From: CAZBEL01 sp964628055
Lineage (GTDB): Bacteria; Fidelibacterota; Marinisomatia; Marinisomatales; TCS56
DNA: 64,000 bases
Reading direction: 5' to 3'
NCBI GenBank assembly: GCA_964628055.1
Contig: CAZVNL010000006.1
Location: forward strand, 9,264 to 73,263
This document shows, piece after piece, positions 51,841-60,064 of the stretch. Every line of letters starts with the position of its first letter. Position 1 is the first letter of the stretch. Below the pieces are notes generated by a model, which saw only the letters and a list, made by a program, of their open reading frames with translations, did not search any database and was not told where the DNA came from. Position numbers and translations under genes: made by a program.

Positions 51841-53034
51841 TCAGGCGTTTATGAATTCAATGGATTGATGTAAACGGGGGTCCTTGATCGGGACCAGAGG
51901 CTGTTGACAGAGCCGATGCCACAACCACCCTAAAAGCAGCCCCCCCAGCCCTATTGTGGTACTAAGATCCATCCACGAGAAGCGAGCCCCTTCCGTGTGT
52001 AGATTGGGTTGAACCAGCCAGTAGAGGTCGAACCAGTGCATGAGGAGGATCAGCCCCGCCATAGACCCCAAGGCGACTGGGTGGCGTTTGGCCGATCTGA
52101 ATAGTAGCACGAAAAAGGGAATGGTAAAATGAGACACCACTAATCCCAGGCTGACTATCTTCCATGACCCCTCCCAGCGGTGTAGAAACCAGATCGTCTC
52201 CTCAGGGATATTCCCATACCAGATTAAGAAATATTGACTGCCGGAGATGTACGCCCAGAAAACGGTGAATGCGAACAGGAGTTTACCGATGTCATGATAG
52301 TGTTCCACCGTGACGGACGCTCCGAGAATTCCTTTACTCTGTAACCCCCGCAAGTAAAGCACCATGAAGGACAGTATGGCGAGGAAGGTTCCCGTGAAAA
52401 TGTAAACACCGAAGATGGTGGAGTACCAGTGAGCATCCAGGGACATAAGCCAATCGAACGCTGCGAAGGTAATGGTGAAGGCGAATAGGATCATCCCCGG
52501 AGCGCTGGTTTTCCGCATGCGCGTGTGAAAGTGTTCCGTTTGCCCTTCATCCTGCTGCCGGGAAAGACGATAAAGCCGGTAACTCAAAGCGGTCCAAATA
52601 AGGAAGTATATTATCGTCCGCACAATGAAGAAGCCGACATTCAAGTAACTGGCCTTCCACTGGAGAATGTGATCCTGCGCCACGATATTTTTATCGGTCC
52701 ACTCGTAGAGGTCGCCCACCCCGAAAAAGACAGGAATAAACAATATCCCCAGGAACGGCAGCAACAGCATAATGTTTTCTACAATGCGCCGAATCACCAC
52801 GCTCCACACCGACCCTGCCAGGTGATGGAGTAGAATAAAGAATAAGCCTCCCAGGGCAATGGTAATCCAGAAAACGATGGCCGTGAGATAGGAGTGGAAG
52901 AACTGGGCGCGGTCCACTGCCAGACCAACGGTGGAGAGGGCCAGGGCCGCCCCTCCCAGGAAAATTAGCCGTCGGGAACCCCTTCCCGGGTCCAGGATGC
53001 GGTAGGTTTGCGGGTCGTAAGGTGTTGGTTTCAT
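51841..53034 (-). CDS. actF: Alternative complex III subunit ActF (NrfD-like membrane subunit 2)
   Basis: ACIII oxidises menaquinol and reduces cytochrome c in place of the bc1 complex. This 397-residue protein has about ten membrane segments and resembles ActF. It contains GMILFAFTITFAAFDWLMSLDAHWYSTIFGVYIF and later AYISGSQYFLIWYGNIPEETIWFLHR, typical of the family. It overlaps actE by four bases. ActF and ActC are related membrane subunits; the proposed quinol site is in ActC. Confidence 0.92.
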   Translation of the reverse strand: MKPTPYDPQTYRILDPGRGSRRLIFLGGAALALSTVGLAVDRAQFFHSYLTAIVFWITIALGGLFFILLHHLAGSVWSVVIRRIVENIMLLLPFLGILFIPVFFGVGDLYEWTDKNIVAQDHILQWKASYLNVGFFIVRTIIYFLIWTALSYRLYRLSRQQDEGQTEHFHTRMRKTSAPGMILFAFTITFAAFDWLMSLDAHWYSTIFGVYIFTGTFLAILSFMVLYLRGLQSKGILGASVTVEHYHDIGKLLFAFTVFWAYISGSQYFLIWYGNIPEETIWFLHRWEGSWKIVSLGLVVSHFTIPFFVLLFRSAKRHPVALGSMAGLILLMHWFDLYWLVQPNLHTEGARFSWMDLSTTIGLGGLLLGWLWHRLCQQPLVPIKDPRLHQSIEFINA

Positions 53035-53678
53035 GGTGTTAGGATGGCGCGGATGTCTTCCGGGATGTCTTCTATGTGGGCATTCTGGCTGTATTGCAGG
53101 GCGCGGAGGTAATTCACGATGGCCCAGCGGTCTTTGGCCGGGATTTGATGACGGTAGGCTGGCATGTTGCGGATACCGTGGGTAATGACGTCGAAGAAGT
53201 ACCCGTCAGGTAAGTCCCGCAGCCGATCGGAATGGAAAGAGGTAGGCGGCAGTGGATATTTGTAGCGGGTGATAATTCCCTGGCCGTCCCCCAGGCGACC
53301 GTGACAGACGGAACAATAAATGTTGAAACGCTCCTGACCCCGCTCCAGGGTTTCCCTGGTAACGGGTAGAAGACTCTTTTCCACGAAGGTACCATCGGCG
53401 TTTTTACCGGTGTAAAAGGGGGTTTTCAGTAGCAAATCGCCCCGGGCCACGGTACCTATCACCGGCTGACGCATGGTCGTCCCATCGCTGAAGAGCGGGT
53501 TGGCCTGGTAAGGTTTAAACTTTTGCTGGCTGTCCATGTTTGGATTGAGGTGAATAGGCGGCTTCGTCTTGGGACGTCCCCGCATGCAACCACCCTGGAA
53601 AAGTATGACAAGGCCCAGAGCAAAAATGGAGATCATTCGCCCGGCGACCGGAGTTCCGTGGGTCCGTTTAATTTTCAT
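53031..53678 (-). CDS. actE: Alternative complex III monoheme cytochrome c subunit ActE (lipoprotein)
   Basis: The 215-residue protein has a signal peptide ending in a lipobox-like FQGGC (C31), so it is probably lipid-anchored on the periplasmic side. It holds one c-type heme at CSVCH (residues 122-126); the likely distal ligand is the Met in RNMPAYRHQI. This is the ActE role, passing electrons out of the complex. It overlaps actF by four bases and meets actD with a one-base overlap. Confidence 0.93.
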   Translation of the reverse strand: MKIKRTHGTPVAGRMISIFALGLVILFQGGCMRGRPKTKPPIHLNPNMDSQQKFKPYQANPLFSDGTTMRQPVIGTVARGDLLLKTPFYTGKNADGTFVEKSLLPVTRETLERGQERFNIYCSVCHGRLGDGQGIITRYKYPLPPTSFHSDRLRDLPDGYFFDVITHGIRNMPAYRHQIPAKDRWAIVNYLRALQYSQNAHIEDIPEDIRAILTP

Positions 53679-54223
53679 TAGCTTTCCTTAAGGACCTCCA
53701 CATTTTGGCCTCCCAGGGATTCCAGGAAAGACCCCGTGGTTTGGGGATCGAATAAGGGATCTTGGGCCTCAATGCTGATGAAAAAGCCGTCGTCGGTGAC
53801 CCTTTTGAAATTGTCCGAGAAGAAAAGAGGGTGAAAGAGCCTGGGCAAGCGGTTGAGGAACAGCATACCGAACAGGCTGGAAAAAGCCCCAAAGAGAACA
53901 AAAAGGGCAAAGGTAACAATGATGAACGCCTGCCAACTGAAGAGGGGTTTCCCGGACATGACGTAGGGATAAGCCGTGGTGCTGGTCCACCATTGCAAGG
54001 TGATCCCTGCAACGGCTCCCGCGGCGGCAAATATGGCTACGATGAACCCTAACTTTGAACGCCGCAGCCCCATGGCGTTGTCCATCCCGTGAATGGGAAA
54101 GGGCGAGTGGGTGTCAAATTTCCCATAGCCGGCTTCCCGGAGAGCCTGGGCTGCTTTCAGCAAGCCCGCGGGGTGCGGAAATTCGGCTATAATGCCCCAG
54201 GTGTTTTCAACCCGTGCGCTCAT
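53678..54223 (-). CDS. actD: Alternative complex III subunit ActD (DUF3341)
   Basis: The 181-residue protein is a DUF3341 member: the N-terminal soluble part GIIAEFPHPAGLLKAAQALR and YDTHSPFPIHGMD-like segment (FDTHSPFPIHGMDNAMGLRR) is followed by two membrane helices. These contain LGFIVAIFAAAGAVAGITLQWW and AFIIVTFALFVLFGAFSSLFG. The ATG at 54223 is chosen because it overlaps the actC stop as ATGA; the longer open frame upstream runs antisense-like through actC. ActD is a small membrane subunit without redox centres. Confidence 0.93.
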   Translation of the reverse strand: MSARVENTWGIIAEFPHPAGLLKAAQALREAGYGKFDTHSPFPIHGMDNAMGLRRSKLGFIVAIFAAAGAVAGITLQWWTSTTAYPYVMSGKPLFSWQAFIIVTFALFVLFGAFSSLFGMLFLNRLPRLFHPLFFSDNFKRVTDDGFFISIEAQDPLFDPQTTGSFLESLGGQNVEVLKES

Positions 54224-55632
54224 GGGCGTTTTGTTCCTGGAATGTTGTAATGGCCGTAGTGCGGGTCCGCCTGGGGAAGGGTGGCCTTGATCTCCGAAAT
54301 GGAGATCATGGGCAGGAATCGTAAGAACAACAAGAACAGGGTGAAGAATAGGCCAAAGGAACCGATGAATATTCCCACGTCGTAGGTGGTGGGTGAGTAG
54401 TAATCCCAACTGGAGGGGAGGTAATCCCGGGAGAGGGGAGAGACTACGATCACGAAGCGTTCGAACCACATGCCCACGTTGATGAGCAAGGAGGCTACAA
54501 ACATGAAGGGAATACTGGTTCGCAGTCTCTTTGACCAGAAAAATTGGGGCACCACCACGTTACAGGTGATCATAATCCAGTAGGCCCAGGCATAGGGACC
54601 GAAGGCGCGGTTAATGAAAGCAAAGGCCTCGGTGGAATTGCTGCTGTACCAGGCAATGAAGAATTCCACCATGTAGGAGTACCCCACCATGCTTCCTGTA
54701 ACCAGCATAATTTTGTTCATCTTTTCCAGGTGCTGGATGGTGATAATATTTTCCAGGTGGAAGACGGCGCGGGCGAGGAGCGCTAGGGTCATGACCATGG
54801 CGAAACCGGAGAAGATGGCTCCGGCCACGAAATACGGTGGGAATAGGGTGGTGTGCCAGCCAGGAACCAAGCTCGTGGCGAAATCGGTGCTGACAACGCT
54901 GTGAACGGAAAGCACTAACGGCGTGGCCAACCCCGCCAGGAGCAGCAGGGCAATCTCGTAGTGCTGCCACTGACGGTTACTCCCGCGCCAGCCCAGAGCC
55001 AGGAAACCGTAAACCAATCTTCGTATCTTTGTTCTGGCCCGATCCCGCAGAGTAGCCAGGTCCGGAATGAGGCCGGTGTACCAGAATAATAACGAGACCG
55101 TGAAATAGGTGCCCACCGCGAAGAAGTCCCACAAGAGAGGACTGCGGAAGTTGGGCCAAAGGCCCATTTGGTTAGGAACGGGAAAAAACCAGTAAATGAC
55201 CCAGACGCGTCCAATATGTATTCCTGGAAACAGCAAGGCGCAGATGACGGCGAACAGGGTCATTCCCTCAGCGAAGCGGTTAATGGCCGTGCGCCAGCGC
55301 TGCCGCAGGAGCAGGAGAATGGCGGATATCAAAGTTCCTGCGTGACCAATTCCCACCCAGAACACGAAGTTCACGATGGCCCAGCCCCAACCCACAGGAT
55401 TGTTCAAACCCCAGATACCAATTCCCTCCCAGAAGAGGTAAGATAATATTCCGATGAGCATCATGAGAATACTTACGGACAGGGCAAAGGCGAAGTACCA
55501 ATTCCGCGGTGTTGGTTGTTCCACGAGGCCGCTGATTTTGGCGGTGAGGGAGTGGAAGGTCTGCCCCCCGGTTACCAATGGGGGTTCCTGGAGTGTAAAC
55601 CCTTCCGGTGAGACTTTCTGCGGCTGGCTCAT
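54220..55632 (-). CDS. actC: Alternative complex III subunit ActC (NrfD-like)
   Basis: The 470-residue NrfD/PsrC-family protein has about ten membrane segments and probably carries the menaquinol-binding site of ACIII. Family landmarks include [25 protein letters not shown]-like sequence ([15 protein letters not shown]), [15 protein letters not shown]-like text ([24 protein letters not shown]) and [13 protein letters not shown] near residue 395. It overlaps actB and actD by four bases each, so the whole cluster is translationally coupled. Confidence 0.95.
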   Translation of the reverse strand: [470 protein letters not shown]

Positions 55633-58600
55633 AAATGAGACTCCGGGTCGATGAGGAGAACGGGAGCTAATTGCGGATTGGGGTTGCGAATACGGGCCAA
55701 GTAGGTCAGGCGTGGTTTGGTGTTTAGCGCGCCTAATAAAGCGTAATTACGGTTCTGCTTCTTGATCTTAGAGACATGTGAATCGGGATCGTTCAGGTTC
55801 CCAAAAATAATGGCCTCGGTGGGACACACCTGCTGGCAGGCCGCTACCACCTCGCCGTCCCGGATTTCCCGGTTCTCTTCCTTAGCCTGGATACGGGCCC
55901 GGCTGATGCGTTGAATGCAAAAAGTGCACTTTTCCATGACCCCCCGGGAACGTACCGTCACATCCGGGTTCATGGCCATTTGAACCAGTTCGGACATGGC
56001 CTTGGTGTAGTTGTAAAAGTTGAACCGCCGCACCTTGTAAGGACAGTTGTTGGCACAGTAACGCGTCCCCACACACCGATTGTAGACCATGACATTCAAC
56101 CCTTCTTTGTCGTGCAGGGTAGCGGCCACAGGGCATACCTGTTCGCAGGGCGCATTTTCGCAGTGCTGGCAGGAAACCGGTTGGTAAACCATGCCCGGCG
56201 AGTCTTCCTCACCCCGGAAGTAACGATCAATGCGAATCCAGTGCATCTCCCGCCCATTGGCTACTTCTTCCTTCCCCACGACGGGAATATTATTCTCGCT
56301 CTGGCAGGCCAGGGTGCAGGCGTTACAGCCGGTGCACTGATTCAGATCAATGACCATTCCCCACTGATTCCCTTCGTTGTAGGGACGCTCTTCCCACAGG
56401 GAACGCAGGGGAGGGTGATCTTCGTACGCGTTGACAAAATCCGGAGTCTCCCGGTATTCCTTCAGAGTCGCTTCCCGCAGGAGAGCCGGGAGTCGTTTTT
56501 GAATGGTATTGGCAGCCAGAGACTCCAAGTCCAGGCCGTGATGGTCCTGGGTGCTGGCTAAGGGATACGTCCCCCCTGCTCTGTTGATAGTCAAGCCCTG
56601 GTCCATGTCCGGCGCCAGTGACGTGCGAAGCTGGTAGGTATTGAAGCCCACCCCGCTGCTGACACTCCCCCCGGCGGTGTGCCCGTATCCCAGGGCCGCA
56701 GTGATGGAAAAATGCGCCTGGCCGGGTACGATCCACACGGGCATGGTGAGCGACCGGCCCCGGTAACTGAGCGTGATCAATTCTTCGTTGGTGACGTGCA
56801 GGGCCGCAGCCGTGTGACGACTCATCAAGGCGGCATTGTCCCAGGTCAACTTCGTTACCGGGTCAGGAAGTTCCTGGAGCCAGCTATTGTTGGCATAGGT
56901 CCCGTCGTAAACAGAGCGGGAGGCGGTGAAGACAATTTCCAGATTGTTTACGGAGAGGGACCCGGAAGCGCCTGACGACGCAAAGCGTTGTATTTTTTGA
57001 AGACCAGAAGTCTTGGTGGAGACACGTGTTGGCTGCACACTACCCACTCCATAGACCCCATTATGGAGCACCTGTTGCCACTCTTCCTCAAAATTCCCGG
57101 CGCTGAGGTAGGCTTTCCAGGTTTCTCGTACTAGATCGTAATCTTTGACGCTTGTTCCGTTGACAATAGATCCCAGCACCTCGGTGACGCTCTGGCCGGA
57201 TAAGAGGGGTGTGATCTGGGGCTGGATAACGCCCAGGGTGCCATCCAGGGCGGCGGCATCTCCCCAACTTTCCATGAAATGGGCCTGGGGAAGGTGCCAG
57301 GTGGCCAGGCGGGCCGTTTCGTCATAGTGAGTGCCAAGGTGAATGGTGGTGGGGACGGTGACTAACAGGCGGGCCAGGTCCAGATCGGCAGGGGCGTTAT
57401 AGGCCGGATTTCCCCCCAAGATGATCAACGTAGACACCACTCCTTCCTGGATGGCCCGGGTCACTTTGAACAATTCTTCCCGGTCGGGGAGGGCAGCGTG
57501 GGCCGGGCGGTAATAAAGGCCGGTCTGTCCATGACTGCCTAAAGCTTCGTTTAGAGTATAGACCAGGGCGTGAACCCACTCCGGTTGACGGTGCCCGGCT
57601 ATGATCAGACTGCGGCCACGGTGTTCCAGCAAATCTTCCGCCACTGCCCGAAGCCAGCTTGGATCGAAGGGCGTTTGTTCGGGGTCCGGCCAATCTTCCC
57701 ATCCGTGAGCCTGACAACCCAGCAGGGCCAGCATTTTCACCAACGCCAGGGCGAATTGGGGAATATCCTTGCCGGGCACACTCAACCGATGGTCGGCTGC
57801 CCCGCCGGTTACAGAGAAAGAAGCTTCCACCATGTACAGGCGGTTCATGGTCTCCTTTTCAGAGGTTAACTTCCTCTTTTTAGCAAACCCCTGGGCCGCT
57901 GCAATATCGTTGGTCTCCATGTGCAAAAAGTCGCTATCCAATGACAGGATGACCTCTGCCTTGTGGAATTGGGGGAGCGGCAGGACCCGTTGCCCGGTTA
58001 TCCGTTCCAGGCCCTTATAAATATTTTCGTCGCTGATGGGTTCGTAAGTGGCCCACTGGGCATCAGGGAAGGTGCGGTGAAACTGCCGCTTTAACCGGGC
58101 AAGGGTGGGTGAAGAAAAAGAGGTGGATAAAATCGCCAGGCCTTTCCCGTTAATCAGTTGGTATTGAGTGTGGAGCTTTTTCCAGGTCGCTAAGAAATTG
58201 ACCCAGCTACTGGGGGACCCCTGGTGGATCACTTGCCGGGAGCGGTCAGGATCGTACAGGTTTAAGACCTCCGCCTGGATAAAGGCATTGGTGGCGCCCC
58301 GGGAAAAGGGGTGTTGCGGGTTCCCTTCGATCTTGGTTGGCCGTCCTTCGTGGGTTTCCACCAAGACGCCCACGGCGCTGATTCCTCGAGGAATGGTCGT
58401 GGCGTAGAAACGGGGGTTACCGGGGATAAAGGTTTCCGGGGGAATGACGTAGGGAATAATTTTTTCCACCGGACGCCGGCAACCAGCCAGGCCCGCCAGA
58501 GCGAGGGAAGCCCCCATGAGAGAGAGGAACTTCCGACGGGACATGCCCTGGGGAAGAGGAAATTCCTGAAACGCTTTCGTGGAAGATAGCTCTTCCAGGC

Positions 58601-58661
58601 TGCGCCAGTAGGGTGAGCTGTTCAATTGACTTTTGGGATCCGGGTCTTTCATCGGTGACAC
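55629..58661 (-). CDS. actB: Alternative complex III iron-sulfur subunit ActB
   Basis: The 1010-residue protein is the large periplasmic subunit of ACIII. The N-terminus has a twin-arginine motif SRRKFLSLMGA (RR at 42-43), implying Tat export. Residues up to about 760 resemble a molybdopterin oxidoreductase fold (ActB1), which in known complexes carries no molybdenum. The last 250 residues (ActB2) hold ferredoxin-like cysteine clusters: CTGCNACTLACQSEN, CQHCENAPCEQVCP, CVGTRYCANNCPYKVRRFN, and CTFC with CQQVCP. These suit up to four iron-sulfur clusters. It overlaps actC by four bases and the end of actA by 13. Confidence 0.95.
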   Translation of the reverse strand: MSPMKDPDPKSQLNSSPYWRSLEELSSTKAFQEFPLPQGMSRRKFLSLMGASLALAGLAGCRRPVEKIIPYVIPPETFIPGNPRFYATTIPRGISAVGVLVETHEGRPTKIEGNPQHPFSRGATNAFIQAEVLNLYDPDRSRQVIHQGSPSSWVNFLATWKKLHTQYQLINGKGLAILSTSFSSPTLARLKRQFHRTFPDAQWATYEPISDENIYKGLERITGQRVLPLPQFHKAEVILSLDSDFLHMETNDIAAAQGFAKKRKLTSEKETMNRLYMVEASFSVTGGAADHRLSVPGKDIPQFALALVKMLALLGCQAHGWEDWPDPEQTPFDPSWLRAVAEDLLEHRGRSLIIAGHRQPEWVHALVYTLNEALGSHGQTGLYYRPAHAALPDREELFKVTRAIQEGVVSTLIILGGNPAYNAPADLDLARLLVTVPTTIHLGTHYDETARLATWHLPQAHFMESWGDAAALDGTLGVIQPQITPLLSGQSVTEVLGSIVNGTSVKDYDLVRETWKAYLSAGNFEEEWQQVLHNGVYGVGSVQPTRVSTKTSGLQKIQRFASSGASGSLSVNNLEIVFTASRSVYDGTYANNSWLQELPDPVTKLTWDNAALMSRHTAAALHVTNEELITLSYRGRSLTMPVWIVPGQAHFSITAALGYGHTAGGSVSSGVGFNTYQLRTSLAPDMDQGLTINRAGGTYPLASTQDHHGLDLESLAANTIQKRLPALLREATLKEYRETPDFVNAYEDHPPLRSLWEERPYNEGNQWGMVIDLNQCTGCNACTLACQSENNIPVVGKEEVANGREMHWIRIDRYFRGEEDSPGMVYQPVSCQHCENAPCEQVCPVAATLHDKEGLNVMVYNRCVGTRYCANNCPYKVRRFNFYNYTKAMSELVQMAMNPDVTVRSRGVMEKCTFCIQRISRARIQAKEENREIRDGEVVAACQQVCPTEAIIFGNLNDPDSHVSKIKKQNRNYALLGALNTKPRLTYLARIRNPNPQLAPVLLIDPESHL

Positions 58662-59296
58662 AGAGAACAGTCGTCGGAGGGTTGAATGTTATGCTCTTCT
58701 CGAAAAGTAGTGGCCAACGCTTCCTGGTTTGAGCCGGGAATCCAGGTCATGTTGGTAATTTCGCTCTGGGGGCGGAGGTACCGGTTGGGGTCGCGGTGAC
58801 AGTCCAGGCACCAGCCCATGCTTAGGGGCTGCACTTGTCGTACCACATCCATTGCGGCCACGTTGCCGTGACAGGTGGCGCACCCCACCCCGGCGTTGAT
58901 GTGGATGCTGTGGTCAAAATAGGTGTAATCGGGGAGTTTATGGACCCGGACCCAGGCCAGGGGTTTACCGGTCCGCCAGCTTTCCCGGAGCGGTTCGAGT
59001 TTTTCGCTGGTGGGTAAGACCAGTTGATGGCAATTCATACAGGTAGAGGTGGGGGGAACCCCAGCGTAGGCGGAGGTTTCCACGTAGTTGTGGCAGTAGC
59101 GACAGTCCAACCCCAGGTCGCCGGCGTGCAGTTTGTGACTGTAAGGGATCGGTTGTACGGGTTGGTAGCCCACGTCGGTGTATTGGGGTGAACCGTAGTA
59201 CCAGAAAAAGCCGGTTCCAGCCACCAGGATCAGGATGGCACCGAGTGCTAGTAGAAGGGGTAGTTTATTCGTCCAGCGAGGGAAAATTTGAGCCAT
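58649..59296 (-). CDS. actA: Alternative complex III pentaheme cytochrome c subunit ActA
   Basis: The 215-residue protein has one N-terminal membrane anchor (LLLALGAILILVAGTGFFWYY) and five CxxCH heme motifs: CRYCH, CMNCH, CATCH, CLDCH and CSLCH. This is the typical ActA pattern. Several other histidines can act as distal ligands. It transfers electrons from the iron-sulfur subunit toward ActE or directly to the oxidase. It follows the rrf2 gene after 32 bases, which indicates one transcript. Confidence 0.95.
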   Translation of the reverse strand: MAQIFPRWTNKLPLLLALGAILILVAGTGFFWYYGSPQYTDVGYQPVQPIPYSHKLHAGDLGLDCRYCHNYVETSAYAGVPPTSTCMNCHQLVLPTSEKLEPLRESWRTGKPLAWVRVHKLPDYTYFDHSIHINAGVGCATCHGNVAAMDVVRQVQPLSMGWCLDCHRDPNRYLRPQSEITNMTWIPGSNQEALATTFREEHNIQPSDDCSLCHR

Positions 59297-59328
59297 GCAG
59301 TGTTAGCGATCGATCAGCATATAATTGA

Positions 59329-59742
59329 TTAAAGGATGTTTCCAGCCATTTCCCCGAAATGAACCTGCTCCATTACAGCGTTAATGTTGTTTTGTACGGT
59401 ACGCAATTTTCGGGAGATATTGTAACACAGATCGCTCCGGATGCAAACGGTGCCGTCTTCGCCAAGGCACTCCACCAGGCGGAAAGGTCCATCGATAGCC
59501 TCGATCACCTGGCGCAAGGTAATCTCTTCCGGAGCCCGCTGAAGGGCGTACCCCCCCTTAATGCCCTTTATGGAACGAATGATGTGGACGTGGGTCAACT
59601 TCTGAAGCAGCTTGGACAGGAAATCGGAAGGTAACCGAAGAACCTGGGCCAGTTCTGCCTTGCTCTTTATCGTCCCTTGAGGAAGTGAGGCCAGATATAC
59701 TACCACCAGAATGGAATAGTCGGCCGCTTTGCTAGTACCCAA
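59329..59742 (-). CDS. Rrf2-family transcriptional regulator with three cysteines
   Basis: The 137-residue protein has an N-terminal winged-helix domain (KAADYSILVVVYLA, SKAELAQVLRLPSDFLSKLLQKL, IRSIKGIKGGYALQRAPEEI). Three cysteines, C92, C100 and C106 (CX7CX5C), sit where IscR/NsrR-type regulators bind an iron-sulfur cluster. Sensing of redox, oxygen or nitric oxide is therefore plausible. The only possible start is TTG at 59742, with GAGG seven bases upstream and an in-frame stop just before. It is the first gene of the ACIII-oxidase operon, and its promoter has two symmetric operators. Confidence 0.92.
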   Translation of the reverse strand: MGTSKAADYSILVVVYLASLPQGTIKSKAELAQVLRLPSDFLSKLLQKLTHVHIIRSIKGIKGGYALQRAPEEITLRQVIEAIDGPFRLVECLGEDGTVCIRSDLCYNISRKLRTVQNNINAVMEQVHFGEMAGNIL

Positions 59743-59785
59743 AAATGCGCCTCAGTTATCACATGATTAAGTGTTTTAAAAATGA

Positions 59786-59868
59786 GGACTGATTAAGTCC
59801 ATATTTCACGCTAAAGCATAATACCATCGGTGCATATCTGTCAAGAGTATAGTGGACTGCTTTAGTCC
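59786..59868 (-). promoter_or_regulatory. rrf2-act operon promoter bracketed by two inverted repeats
   Basis: Two inverted repeats with identical arms, GGACT-N5-AGTCC, lie at 59786-59800 and 59854-59868, 68 bases apart. Between them, on the minus strand, a perfect -35 box TTGACA (59839-59844) and a -10 region TATTAT / TTATGC (59816-59823) drive rrf2. One repeat lies just upstream of the -35 box and the other downstream of the start point, a geometry that fits autoregulation by the Rrf2 protein. The sites also lie upstream of the divergent ppdK gene. Confidence 0.7.
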
Positions 59869-60064
59869 TTATTTAAACAATCAGTTTTCCCGCCACTTTT
59901 TCTAATGACTTCCCGTTATCATGCGGTGAGTAAAAAAGGGTAGAATTTTGGATTACCAGTAAGATAATCTGTTCTGGACTCTCACTCGTGAGTTATAAAT
60001 TCCCTCCCCTTTTATTGGGAGACGATTGAAGCCTATAACGGTACGTAAAGGAAAGGAAAGTTTC

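Noticed and set aside
59981..59992. CTCAC-TC-GTGAG palindrome as a ppdK operator
   Set aside because: Short, found once, and no convincing -35 box could be placed with the nearby TATAAA, so no regulatory call was made.
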